From a virus, in the IMG/VR virus record IMGVR_UViG_3300048592_001399, positions 1 through 42,209 of that record: DNA of 42,209 bases, one strand, 5' to 3'. Below the pieces are notes generated by a model. The model ran no database searches. It was not told where the DNA came from and worked only from the letters and a program-made list of their open reading frames with translations. Shown here piece after piece: positions 13,344-21,195 of this stretch (the first letter of the stretch is position 1; every line of letters starts with the position of its first letter). The position numbers were made by a program, and so were the translations under genes.

Positions 13344-13996
13344 GCCCCGGCCCTCCCTTCGTACTCCCGGCGCAGCGCCCGCTTCGGCAGCCGGCCGCCG
13401 TCCACCGCGCGCAGCGCCTCGTCCAGATCCTCTTTGCTCATCCGCGTGTACACGCCCGTGCTCGAGATCGACGCATGGCCGAGCGCCCCCTGCACCACCC
13501 CGCGCGGGTCAGCGCTGGTGCTGCGGCGCATGATGTTCATCGCCCGCGTGTGGCGCAGCCAGTGCGGGCTCACCCCCTCGCCGATGCCCGCCGCCTTCGC
13601 CCACAGCGCCAGCCGCTGCTCGAACCCGCGCGCCGACATCCCCCCATGCTTCCGGCTCATCACCAGAGCCCCCGCCGCCAGATTCATGAACCCCTGCTCC
13701 CGGCGCACCGCCAGCAAATCGGCCAGCGCCCGGCGCACCGGCTCCGTCACCAGATAATCGTGATCCTGCCGGCCGCCCTTGCGCCGTTCCTTCGGCACGA
13801 ACAGCCGCCCGTTCCGAAGCGCCGCCTCCGCGTCCCCAACCGTCATCGTCACCAGCTCATTCAGCCGCATGCCCGTTCCCTGCAGCAGGCGTATCCACGC
13901 CGAATCCCGCCGTGGCAGCAGCCCCGCCTCCCGGCTCACCGCGCGCAGCAGCGCTCCCTGCTGCTGCTCCGTCAGATACCGCTTCATCACACACAT
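13340..13996 (-). CDS. Core-only tyrosine recombinase
   Basis: A 218-aa tyrosine recombinase consisting of the catalytic domain alone. R44 (GTGMRLNE), H145-x-x-R148 (SPHWLRHT), H174 (LGHAS) and Y183 (STGVYTR) are all present, so it should be active, but the N-terminal core-binding domain of normal integrases is missing. ATG 13996 follows GAGGAG at good spacing. It lies in the early operon away from any att site, so a role other than prophage integration (resolution, or helping the other recombinases) is likely. Confidence 0.88.
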   Translation of the reverse strand: MCVMKRYLTEQQQGALLRAVSREAGLLPRRDSAWIRLLQGTGMRLNELVTMTVGDAEAALRNGRLFVPKERRKGGRQDHDYLVTEPVRRALADLLAVRREQGFMNLAAGALVMSRKHGGMSARGFEQRLALWAKAAGIGEGVSPHWLRHTRAMNIMRRSTSADPRGVVQGALGHASISSTGVYTRMSKEDLDEALRAVDGGRLPKRALRREYEGRAGA

Positions 13997-14144
13997 GAAT
14001 CGCTCCTCGACCCGTACCAGATGAGCCAGGCGACGGGCACGGGACCACCCAGTTCGCCAGCAGAAAAAAAGCCACCGTCATCGCCGGCACCCCGGCCGCC
14101 AGCACCAGCAGCCAGCAGGCCATCCAGCGCAGCGCGGCCTTCAC
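13857..14144 (-). CDS. Putative small membrane protein
   Basis: A 95-aa reading frame with GTG start at 14144 overlapping the previous stop (GTGA). The N-terminal 33 residues form a strong hydrophobic hairpin or single helix (WMACWLLVLAAGVPAMTVAFFLLANWVV). The rest is low-complexity Gly/Ala sequence that overlaps the recombinase gene by 140 bases and may be untranslated baggage. Existence is moderately supported. Confidence 0.45.
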   Translation of the reverse strand: MKAALRWMACWLLVLAAGVPAMTVAFFLLANWVVPCPSPGSSGTGRGAIHVCDEAVSDGAAAGSAAARGEPGGGAAATAGFGVDTPAAGNGHAAE

Positions 14145-14323
14145 CCCTCCACCTCCGGCTCCGGCGCCGCCTCCGGCAGCGGCTTCAGCAGCCGCGCCTC
14201 CAGCTCCTCCCGGAACACCCAGAACAGCGGCTTCACGAAATTCACCTCCTGCCCCGGCTGCAGGCTGTGCGTCACCCCCGTGATGCCGTGCTTCGTAAGC
14301 GAGGCGGGAATCGGTCTAGCCAT
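14141..14323 (-). CDS. Small hypothetical protein
   Basis: A 60-aa protein (MARPIPASLTKHGITGVTHSLQPGQEVNFVKPLFWVFREELEARL...). Overlaps the CII-like gene by eight bases and the next gene by four, as expected for an operon member. Function unknown. Confidence 0.65.
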   Translation of the reverse strand: MARPIPASLTKHGITGVTHSLQPGQEVNFVKPLFWVFREELEARLLKPLPEAAPEPEVEG

Positions 14324-14780
14324 CGATCAGCCCCTCCAGACGGCCGCACGCCTCGCAGATCGCCGCGATGAACTGATGCGCCTCCGCCTTCACCCTCGCG
14401 TGCTCCGCGCGGGTATACCGGCGGTCCGCCATCCCCTCCGCGATCGCCCGGTGAAAATCGCCCCCCTCCGCCCCGATCGCGGTGATCAGGTCGAGCAAAG
14501 CGGAATCTGAAATCCTGGAAAAATCGGGCAGCGGGAAACACACCTCCCCCAGCGTCGAGGCGAATGCGTGCAGGATCCGGTGATCGCCCGTCGCCAGCGA
14601 CACCAGCACGGCGTCGCCCAGCGTCGGCTTGTGATGCGACGACTCGTTCGTGTTTGCCTTGTTGTACAGCGTCCCCGTCGGCATCGCGATGCGCGCCGCC
14701 AGCTTCTCCACCCCGGCCGGGTAGTCGTGCACCACCCGGTGGAACGCCTGAAAAACGTCAGTGATCGGCCGTTCGGCCAT
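14316..14780 (-). CDS. CII-like phage regulator (Phage_CP76 family)
   Basis: A 154-aa helix-turn-helix regulator of the P2/186 CII (Phage_CP76) type. The signature is clear: HDYPAGVEKLAARIAMPTGTLYNKANTNESSHHKPTLGDAV, followed by helical tail sequence. Such proteins activate transcription leading to lysogeny in 186-like phages. It is the first early gene left of the control region and would be transcribed from the leftward promoter there. Confidence 0.87.
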   Translation of the reverse strand: MAERPITDVFQAFHRVVHDYPAGVEKLAARIAMPTGTLYNKANTNESSHHKPTLGDAVLVSLATGDHRILHAFASTLGEVCFPLPDFSRISDSALLDLITAIGAEGGDFHRAIAEGMADRRYTRAEHARVKAEAHQFIAAICEACGRLEGLIDG

Positions 14781-14868
14781 GTGAATCCCCCCTTGAGCTT
14801 CACCTATCTTTTCGGGGGCGCGCGGCTATTGTGTGTAGCTGCGATGGGTGCTCTGCGCACCCCCTCAT

Positions 14869-14893
14869 GCCCGGCCCAGCCGGGCGTTTTTTT
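14869..14893 (+). terminator. Rho-independent terminator, possible small RNA
   Basis: Stem GCCCGGC-CCA-GCCGGGC (14869..14885) followed by G and seven T residues: a strong terminator for rightward transcripts. A second hairpin (GGGTGC...GCACCC) lies just upstream, between about 14845 and 14863. There is no plus-strand gene to its left, so a short rightward RNA, antisense to the CII-like leader, may end here. Confidence 0.65.
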
Positions 14894-14902
14894 AGCCGAC
14901 CG

Positions 14903-15082
14903 TCATGCCGCCCGCTTCCGCTCCCCGTCCAGGCTCTCCGTCAGGCGCACCACAATCTCCGAATTCCGGCTGCGCCCGGCGCGCTTGCTCGCGGCATCCA
15001 GCCGCTCCAGCAGCCCCGGGGGGAAACGAACCGACACCGCCTGGTCGTCGGCCTTGGCGATCACTCGATCCTTCATGTCCAT
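14903..15082 (-). CDS. Ribbon-helix-helix (Arc-like) repressor
   Basis: A 59-aa Arc/MetJ-type protein: beta strand AVSVRFPPGL, helix LERLDAASKRAG, helix RSRNSEIVVRLTESL. It is expected to bind DNA as a dimer and repress its own and the divergent promoter. ATG 15082 follows GGAGAGAAG. The gene was found by translating the minus strand between the CII-like gene and the divergent regulator; it faces a second ribbon-helix-helix gene across a shared operator region. Confidence 0.88.
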   Translation of the reverse strand: MDMKDRVIAKADDQAVSVRFPPGLLERLDAASKRAGRSRNSEIVVRLTESLDGERKRAA

Positions 15083-15093
15083 GGTCTTCTCTC

Positions 15094-15178
15094 CTACAGG
15101 ATGGCTACACGGTGTAGTTATGTGAAAACTACATCCTGTATCTATTCATGTCAAGGAAAATTTGGTTACATCCTGTAG
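15094..15178. promoter_or_regulatory. Operator array in divergent control region
   Basis: Three copies of the same site: CTACAGGATG (15094..15103, inverted), ACATCCTGTA (15131..15140) and ACATCCTGTAG (15168..15178); the last two are 37 bases apart. An additional inverted repeat TGTAGTT...AACTACA spans 15113..15133. They cover the promoters of both divergent ribbon-helix-helix genes. Confidence 0.65.
15126..15154 (-). promoter_or_regulatory. Leftward early promoter candidate
   Basis: TTGACA (minus strand, 15154..15149), a 17-base spacer and TAGTTT (15131..15126). Transcription would start about 35 bases before the Arc-like start codon. One CATCCTGTA operator copy sits in the spacer. Confidence 0.5.
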
Positions 15179-15180
15179 CC

Positions 15181-15489
15181 ATGGCAATGGGAATCAGAAA
15201 GACCTCCGAAATCGCGCCGCTTGGCGTGCGCATGCAGCCATGGCTCAAGGACGCGCTCGCCGAATCGGCGCAGCGCAACGGCCGAAGCCTGAACGCCGAA
15301 ATCGTCCTCAGGCTGGAAAAGTCCTTCCAGGAAGCCGCCCTGCCGGCCGTATACCCCGCCGCGGCCGAGCCCGGCACGCCCTATCCGGCCTGCCAGCCCA
15401 TCCTCACTCAATGCCAGCAGATGATGCTCGACGCCTTCGATCGCCTCCCTGCAGACAAGCGGCTCGCCCTCATCACTCTCCTCAAATGA
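15181..15489 (+). CDS. Second ribbon-helix-helix regulator (divergent)
   Basis: A 102-aa protein: Arc-like domain in the first 50 residues (PLGVRMQPWLKDALAESAQRNGRSLNAEIVLRLEKSF), then a proline-rich linker and a helical tail (DAFDRLPADKRLALITLL) suited to oligomerisation. It probably acts as the lysogeny-side repressor, opposing the leftward Arc-like protein. The start is uncertain: ATG 15181 lies just after an operator copy; ATG 15187 and an upstream ATG 15148 are possible, and none has a good ribosome site. Its stop overlaps the lipoprotein start (ATGA). Confidence 0.82.
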   Translation: MAMGIRKTSEIAPLGVRMQPWLKDALAESAQRNGRSLNAEIVLRLEKSFQEAALPAVYPAAAEPGTPYPACQPILTQCQQMMLDAFDRLPADKRLALITLLK

Positions 15490-15833
15490 CCGTGCGCGCC
15501 GCCATCCTGCTCGCCGCCGCCCTGGCCGCCTGCGCCCAGCCGCCCGACCCCGCATACCGCGTCGTCGGGCGGCACGGGCCGATGGTCTATGTGGTGATGG
15601 GGCAAGCGATGCCGCGCGAGGCCGGCGCATGGGCGGCCGCCGTGCGCGAAGCCTGCGGCGACGCGCACATCTGCAACGTCAAGATATGGACCGATCCGGC
15701 GCGCGCAGCGCGCGGCTTCCCGATGACCGACCTCGAGGTCGAGGCCATCCAGGCCGCCTACCTCATCAACCGCAGCACCGGCGCCAACGAGTTCATCTGC
15801 CACCCGTTCGGCAGCGCCGGACAGAACTGCTAG
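15486..15833 (+). CDS. Lipoprotein, putative prophage-expressed moron
   Basis: A 115-aa predicted lipoprotein: signal peptide MTVRAAILLAAALAAC with lipobox LAAC, so it would be acylated and exported to the envelope. The mature part has four cysteines after the lipobox, one in the DAHIC segment, suggesting disulfides. It is translationally coupled to the plus-strand regulator and would be made in the lysogen. Small surface lipoproteins in this position often block superinfection, but no family match is recognised, so that role is inference. Confidence 0.8.
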   Translation: MTVRAAILLAAALAACAQPPDPAYRVVGRHGPMVYVVMGQAMPREAGAWAAAVREACGDAHICNVKIWTDPARAARGFPMTDLEVEAIQAAYLINRSTGANEFICHPFGSAGQNC

Positions 15834-15846
15834 TAGATCTCGGCCC

Positions 15847-16311
15847 TCAAACCGCCGCCGGCCGACACTGATTGACCGCCGGCGCCAGCATCCACAAATG
15901 CTGCGGCGTCACCCGGCGCAGGCTGTCCGCCCGGAACAGCGGCTCGCCCGCCACGTCGAACGCCCACGCAATCAGCTCCGAGCAGAACCACGCGTCGTCC
16001 GCCTGCCAGTCGCGTCGCAGCCCCAGCCCCGCGATCGCCTTGTAATCGTACGGCCGCCCCACCTGGCTCCCCGCCGCCGCCAGCACCGCCGCCGGGTCGC
16101 GGCACGGCAGGTCCACCAGCTCGAACTCGCGCGAGCGCAGCAGCACCACCTCCGTATCGTTCACCGTCACCCCGTCGGGTGGCAGCGCCTCGATCGCGCA
16201 GTAGCCGTCGATCAGCGCCACGTGCGACCACCGCGACCACGTCGCCACGCGGATCGCCCGGCTCAGCGCGTCCGCCTGGTTCGTGAATAGCAGGCTGACC
16301 GTGCGGGTCAT
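15847..16311 (-). CDS. Permuted NlpC/P60 (YiiX-like) peptidase
   Basis: A 154-aa cysteine peptidase-like protein. The permuted NlpC/P60 pattern is visible: WSRWSHVALIDG (histidine) then WFCSELIAWAF (nucleophile cysteine). Such proteins in phages probably act on cell-wall peptide during entry or release. It is the last gene of the tail operon, convergent with the lipoprotein gene. ATG 16311 overlaps the stop of the previous gene. Confidence 0.8.
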   Translation of the reverse strand: MTRTVSLLFTNQADALSRAIRVATWSRWSHVALIDGYCAIEALPPDGVTVNDTEVVLLRSREFELVDLPCRDPAAVLAAAGSQVGRPYDYKAIAGLGLRRDWQADDAWFCSELIAWAFDVAGEPLFRADSLRRVTPQHLWMLAPAVNQCRPAAV

Positions 16312-16844
16312 GCCGGCCACCCTTCGGAAAAGTCGTACATCCGCAGCGCCGCGATCTTCTCGGCGTTGGTGAGCGAGCCGTCCTCGGCAATGGCATCGAC
16401 CGCCTCGTAGTGCGCCGCCTCCGCATCCCAGCACAGCGCCACCCGCTCGCCCAGCGCGTCGAATACCCCTGCGATCTGCGCCGCCGTCATCTGAACGTGA
16501 CGCCTCTCGGCGGTCTTGACCTTGAACTGGCGATTGGGCTTGCGCCCGGAGAGCTGCAATGCCTGGGACAGCAAAGAGAGGCTGCCGGGGTCTGTCTTGA
16601 CCGCCACGCCACCCACTACCGCGCCACCAGACTGCACCGCGTCACGCTTTTTGGTGATCCTGTCCTTGACCTCGTCCAGCACGTCGGCCACGGTCGGGCC
16701 GGGCGGGGTCGGCATGGGTTCCGGGCGGTTCCCGTCCGCCAGCCAAGCCCGGTACGCCGCCCAGTCCTCCGGGTCTTGGTGACGCCGGATGACCTTGTTG
16801 TCGGCGAGCCGCAGCACGCCAACTTTGAGAAGTCGGTAGCTCAT
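16308..16844 (-). CDS. Tail-fibre-associated protein (DUF4376-like)
   Basis: A 178-aa protein. The N-terminus (KVIRRHQDPEDWAAYRAWLADGN) looks like tail-fibre assembly proteins. The C-terminus (residues about 75-178, VKDRITKKRDAVQSGGAVVGG..., ALCWDAEAAHY) fits DUF4376, common in tail-fibre chaperones or distal tail proteins. Its place after the receptor-binding-type genes agrees. Confidence 0.75.
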   Translation of the reverse strand: MSYRLLKVGVLRLADNKVIRRHQDPEDWAAYRAWLADGNRPEPMPTPPGPTVADVLDEVKDRITKKRDAVQSGGAVVGGVAVKTDPGSLSLLSQALQLSGRKPNRQFKVKTAERRHVQMTAAQIAGVFDALGERVALCWDAEAAHYEAVDAIAEDGSLTNAEKIAALRMYDFSEGWPA

Positions 16845-17317
16845 AGCGAGAACTGCATCATCTGGGGCATGCCGTTGTCCGTGTAGAACACCGTCACCAC
16901 CGGCATCGACATCGTGACCGTCACGGAATAGAAGTCGCCATCGTTGCGGCACGAAGACTCCAGCACCGCCGCGCGGATCGCGCTCGGCAGCGTGCCGGCG
17001 CCGCCCTCCGCCCAGTACAGCGTGTTCGAGAACGCCAGGTCGGACGTCACGGCCGCAACGGACAGGAATTGCGCGTAGGCATAGACGCTTGGGTAGCTGC
17101 CGCTGCGGCTGCCGGTGAACTCGACCCTGATGTTCGTTACCACGCAGCCGTCATGCAGCGCCTCGAAAGCGTCCGTGACGGCCATGTCGCACTTGCGCAC
17201 GTAGCCGCCATTGCCTGGCGCCAGTCCAACCTGTGTAATCGAGCCGTCCCAGGCGGTGTTGAAGTCGCCCTGGTTCGACAGGCTCGTCACGATCGACGGG
17301 TAGGCTATCTGGCTCAT
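16841..17317 (-). CDS. Distal tail/fibre protein, hypothetical
   Basis: A 158-aa beta-rich protein (SITQVGLAPGNGGYVRKCDMAV; SVTVTMSMPVVTVFYTDNGMP). Probably a structural component of the tail end because it is embedded between fibre-like genes with ATGA overlaps. No family recognised. Confidence 0.7.
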   Translation of the reverse strand: MSQIAYPSIVTSLSNQGDFNTAWDGSITQVGLAPGNGGYVRKCDMAVTDAFEALHDGCVVTNIRVEFTGSRSGSYPSVYAYAQFLSVAAVTSDLAFSNTLYWAEGGAGTLPSAIRAAVLESSCRNDGDFYSVTVTMSMPVVTVFYTDNGMPQMMQFSL

Positions 17318-18186
17318 GCGTTCGCGTAGCCCTGGATGAAGCTGCCCCAGTAGGTCGTGCCGTCATAGAAGAACAGGTACAGCGCCGTCGACAGCGCCGC
17401 CTGCGTCGGTGGCGAGCTCGGCCACTTGACCGCTCCGGGAAAGCTCATCTGCCGCGCCGACGCGGACGTGTTGATCACCTTCAGCACCAGATTGCAGGGG
17501 CCTGATGGTGCCGTGAAGGTGAACGTAGTCGCCGCACTGACCGAGCGGCTGTGCCGCTGCCCGGCAGTCCAGTCGACAGCGGTTCCGCCTGCCGTCTGGA
17601 GCGTGTAGGTGGCGCTCTTGACCCCGAGATTGCCGGTCAGCGACCCGCCAGCTTTCGGCAGGTACCGCGCGTCACCCCAAGCCGTATCGAACGACAGGCT
17701 GACATTGCCGGAGAGGTCGCCCCCGCCGGAGAGCCCGGTGTCAGCCGTGATGGTGCGCGCCTCGATCGCAGCGATGCTCTGCTTGAGTCGACCCGGCATC
17801 CCCATCATGATCCCGAGCAGCGGCGTGATCGAGCCGCCCGTAAACGCACCCGAGGCGTCGTACGTCATGCTGCTGCGCGTCTCCACGGTGTCCCAGGTGC
17901 CGCCGCTGTCCTGCGAGTATTCGGCGGTGACGGCGGTCACGTTGCCGTTCGCCCCGCCTGTCGTGCCCCACGTCAGCGTCAATTTGATCTGAAACACGCC
18001 ACTGGTATACAGCACCACGGCAGGCTGAATCGCGGTGCCGCCACTCTGCGAGTACGTCCAGCCGGTCAGACCGGCGATGTCGGCATTGCGCAGCGCGGCG
18101 ATGTTGTCGCGGATCGACTGCAGCATTTGCGTGCCGTTCTGCGTCGTGTGGTCAGGTTTGGTTACGTCGAGTTGTGTATAGGCCAT
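17314..18186 (-). CDS. Tail fibre-like protein
   Basis: A 290-aa protein with repeats typical of phage fibres: TGLSGGGDLSGNVSLSFD, ARYLPKAGGSLTGNLGVKS, and a beta-rich C-terminus. A DNIAALRN segment near the N-terminus suits trimeric assembly at the tail tip. Likely receptor binding. Confidence 0.8.
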   Translation of the reverse strand: MAYTQLDVTKPDHTTQNGTQMLQSIRDNIAALRNADIAGLTGWTYSQSGGTAIQPAVVLYTSGVFQIKLTLTWGTTGGANGNVTAVTAEYSQDSGGTWDTVETRSSMTYDASGAFTGGSITPLLGIMMGMPGRLKQSIAAIEARTITADTGLSGGGDLSGNVSLSFDTAWGDARYLPKAGGSLTGNLGVKSATYTLQTAGGTAVDWTAGQRHSRSVSAATTFTFTAPSGPCNLVLKVINTSASARQMSFPGAVKWPSSPPTQAALSTALYLFFYDGTTYWGSFIQGYANA

Positions 18187-21100
18187 CAGGAAACCCCGTA
18201 GAACGTGCCTTTGAAATCGCTCGCAATGCGGGCGCCGTCTTTATCGAAGATGCTCACACCGAAAGCGTTGGTGAATATCTCCGCCGAGTCGACGACCAGC
18301 GTGTAGCCGTTGAGCCCGGTCCAGTGATAGAACGCGAGGGACACCCAGTAGATACCCGCCGGCACCGTGTAGGTGCCCTCGACGAGCTGCCACCCGGACG
18401 CGAGCGCCCCGTTGGCGATCATGTCCGTGTAGCTCGTGTTGTTCGACGAGGTAACGTAGTCGCCTGTCGGATACGTGTCCTTCTCGTGGAATCGGAAATA
18501 GAAGCCACTCGCAGCCGCACCCGAGCAATACACCCACGCCTGCGCCTTGATCACCTGTCCCGGCCGCACCGCCATCGCCTTCGAGCCGGCGCCATAGTTC
18601 AGTGTCGTGCTGTCGAACAGCATCGCTGCCGAGCCGTCATGCACGGTCGACGTTGTGCGTGAAACTGTCCCGGTACCATTGCAGATGGCCCAGTCGGTCA
18701 GTGTCGCCTCCTCGAAGCCAGGGTTGAGAAGCGTCGGCGCCGTCCCGACCGCGATGGCGTTCGGCACCCCGCTGCGGGCGGTGTCGCCGATCGCCGTGAT
18801 CGTGATGTCCTCGACCGCGACGTAGCTGTTCACCAGCCGCACCACGGTTTCCTTGGTTGCGCTGCTGGTGCCTTCGAAATGCTCCTCGCGCGGCACAGCG
18901 TCGAGCCGAATGTTCTGGTTTGGCACCGTCACCTTCATCGTCGAGGTTGTCAGCGCCTCGTGCTTCAGCCGCGCCCATCGGCCCGTGCCCTTCACGCTCA
19001 GGCCGTCGAAGTATTCCCAGTCGGTCCCATTGGACGACAGGCCGAGGTAGCTCGCGTGCGTGCCACTCACATCCTCGACCGTTGCCTCGCCGGTCCACTG
19101 GCCGGTCAGCTCGGTTTCGAAGTCGTCAGTGTCCTCGCCCAGCCAGGTGCTCGTGATGCTGTCGTGGTAGCTGGCGATCGGCTCGGTGTAGGTGCCCATC
19201 GGATTCGGGAACTTCGTCGCCCACGAAACCCCGTCCTCCGTGACGTAGTACGTCTTGGGGTCACCGGGGATGGTGTACGCCTGCATGTTCGTCAGCGTCG
19301 GCGTCGTCTGGTCGTAGACGTTGACGAAGAAGGCATTCGCGTCGGAGGTGACCTCGATGGTCTTGCTGATCGCGTTGGCGCTGTACTGCTTCACGCTGTC
19401 GATCGCCTTGACCCCGATTTTCCAGGTGCCGACCGGGATGTCGCTGGTCTGGATGCGCAGCGCGTCCACGATGTCGATCAGCGTGCCCGTGTCCCAGCTC
19501 CCGGCGAGCGGCCAGTAGCGCCACTCATAGCGCCACACGTCGATGTCCACCGCCGGGTCGCAGTACCCGTACACCGTGCCGCCGACTTCGAAGGCGTCCA
19601 TCGCCGGCACGTCGCTAGGCACCAGCCCCTTGCCGAGCGCCGTCACGGCGTCATCGGCCCATTCGCCGATCGCGCCGATGTCGCTCACCGCCGCCACATT
19701 GAGCGTGTAGACGACGCCTTCCTGCACCGGCCCGCTGCGCCAGATCGGGTCGACCGGCGAGCCGGTTGCAATCTTCTGGCCCGCCGCCCACATCTCGACC
19801 CGGTAGTCGCGCAGGTACGTATAGTCGACCGCGTCCCAGGTGAGCTTGATCCGGCTGGCCCAGGTGCCGTTCTGGAGCTGATACACCTCCTCGACAGCCG
19901 ATGGGTTCTCGATCCCCGGCGGCGCGGCCGGGTCGGGCAGGCTCGTGTCCGGCGTGCTCGGCTCCGCCGCCACCGCATCCGAATAGCTCGCCTCGTCATA
20001 CTCCCGCGCCGCGATCCGGTAGCGGCCCGGCTCATCGATGCGCACCCCCGTGCAGCGCGCCCGCTTGTTCGTCAGGCCGAGCGCGTGCGACACGTCCAGC
20101 ACATCGCCCTCGGTGATCGCCAGCGCCTCGTCCCGCAGCATGAACTCCAGCTCCAGATCCTCGAGCAGGAAATGGTTCAATCGTTCCGTCGCCTCGCGCA
20201 CCGCCTGCGCGTGGCTGAAAATCCCCAGCAGCGAGACCGTCGAGAGCCGCCACGGCGTCGTCCCCTCCAGCACGCCCAGCGCGTAGGCAAACGCCGAACG
20301 CTCGGCCCACGGCGTCACCCCCGTGTCCGTCCAGCGCACCTCCATCACCGTCGGCGTGTTCAGCACCCCCCGCTTGCGCAGCCGCAGCGAGTTCTCCACG
20401 ATCCCCGCCAGCCCGTCGCCGGAGACCACATGGTCGACCGCGCGCGGGCGGTCCGGCACCAGCCGGCGCGCCGCGCCGCGGCCCACCACCCAGCACCCCG
20501 CATACGTCCGCAGCGCCTCCGTGTTCTCCCGGTGCGCCGCCGGGTTGTCGATCACCAGCCCGATCCTGCGGCGCTTCTGCCCGCCCACCAGCTCGTCGTT
20601 CGCGTCCGCCGTGTCCCCCACGCTGTCCCAGTCCAGCGTCCGGCCCCGGCCATAGCGCGTGTTCGACAGGTAATCCGCCGTCGCCAGCGCCGGGCAGTCG
20701 CTGTACACCGTCAGCCCCGAGCGCGGGTCGTACAGCTTCAGCCCGCGCAGCACCGCCTCCACCGTCGGCACCCCGGCCGTCACCCCCTGCGGCACCGCGA
20801 CCACCGAATACGCCACGTTCGGCATCGTGTCCGAAAAGCTCACCCCATGCGCCGCAAAGGCCGCCACCAGCGTCGGGTCCGCCGTCTGCCCCGCCGTCCC
20901 CATGTAGTGCGTCGCCGTCACCCCGGCCGGAGGCGGCTGGTTCCCGATCGTCAGCGACTCGACCGCATCGATCTCCCCCTCCCCCCACACGCACAGCATC
21001 ACCAGCTTGCCGCCGTACACCAGGTAGATCGGGACCCGCGCCCCCACCCGCGCCGGGCCGTAGATCAGCCGCAGCGGCGACCCCGCCCCCGCCAGCGTCG

Positions 21101-21194
21101 CCTGCTGCTCCGCCAGCGGCACCGCCGCCGCGTTGATCGCCTCGCGTGGCGCCGGGCCCGTGCCGGGCAGACTCAGATACGCCGGCAGCGGCAT
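18186..21194 (-). CDS. Tail tip / central fibre protein
   Basis: A 1002-aa protein of the phage tail-tip (J-like) group. The N-terminal 400 residues form a hub-like domain (LRLIYGPARVGARVPIYLVY, VVGRGAARRLVPDRP), followed by fibronectin-type segments (IKLTWDAVDYTYLRDYRVEMW; VVYTLNVAAVSDIG) and a carbohydrate-binding-module-like C-terminal part (ATLTDWAICNGTGTVSRTTS). The last residues mention FDKDGARIASDF, as at the ends of J-type fibres. ATG 21194 begins MPLPAYLSLPG; the longer upstream frame is unlikely. Confidence 0.85.
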   Translation of the reverse strand: MPLPAYLSLPGTGPAPREAINAAAVPLAEQQATLAGAGSPLRLIYGPARVGARVPIYLVYGGKLVMLCVWGEGEIDAVESLTIGNQPPPAGVTATHYMGTAGQTADPTLVAAFAAHGVSFSDTMPNVAYSVVAVPQGVTAGVPTVEAVLRGLKLYDPRSGLTVYSDCPALATADYLSNTRYGRGRTLDWDSVGDTADANDELVGGQKRRRIGLVIDNPAAHRENTEALRTYAGCWVVGRGAARRLVPDRPRAVDHVVSGDGLAGIVENSLRLRKRGVLNTPTVMEVRWTDTGVTPWAERSAFAYALGVLEGTTPWRLSTVSLLGIFSHAQAVREATERLNHFLLEDLELEFMLRDEALAITEGDVLDVSHALGLTNKRARCTGVRIDEPGRYRIAAREYDEASYSDAVAAEPSTPDTSLPDPAAPPGIENPSAVEEVYQLQNGTWASRIKLTWDAVDYTYLRDYRVEMWAAGQKIATGSPVDPIWRSGPVQEGVVYTLNVAAVSDIGAIGEWADDAVTALGKGLVPSDVPAMDAFEVGGTVYGYCDPAVDIDVWRYEWRYWPLAGSWDTGTLIDIVDALRIQTSDIPVGTWKIGVKAIDSVKQYSANAISKTIEVTSDANAFFVNVYDQTTPTLTNMQAYTIPGDPKTYYVTEDGVSWATKFPNPMGTYTEPIASYHDSITSTWLGEDTDDFETELTGQWTGEATVEDVSGTHASYLGLSSNGTDWEYFDGLSVKGTGRWARLKHEALTTSTMKVTVPNQNIRLDAVPREEHFEGTSSATKETVVRLVNSYVAVEDITITAIGDTARSGVPNAIAVGTAPTLLNPGFEEATLTDWAICNGTGTVSRTTSTVHDGSAAMLFDSTTLNYGAGSKAMAVRPGQVIKAQAWVYCSGAAASGFYFRFHEKDTYPTGDYVTSSNNTSYTDMIANGALASGWQLVEGTYTVPAGIYWVSLAFYHWTGLNGYTLVVDSAEIFTNAFGVSIFDKDGARIASDFKGTFYGVS

Positions 21195-21195
21195 C

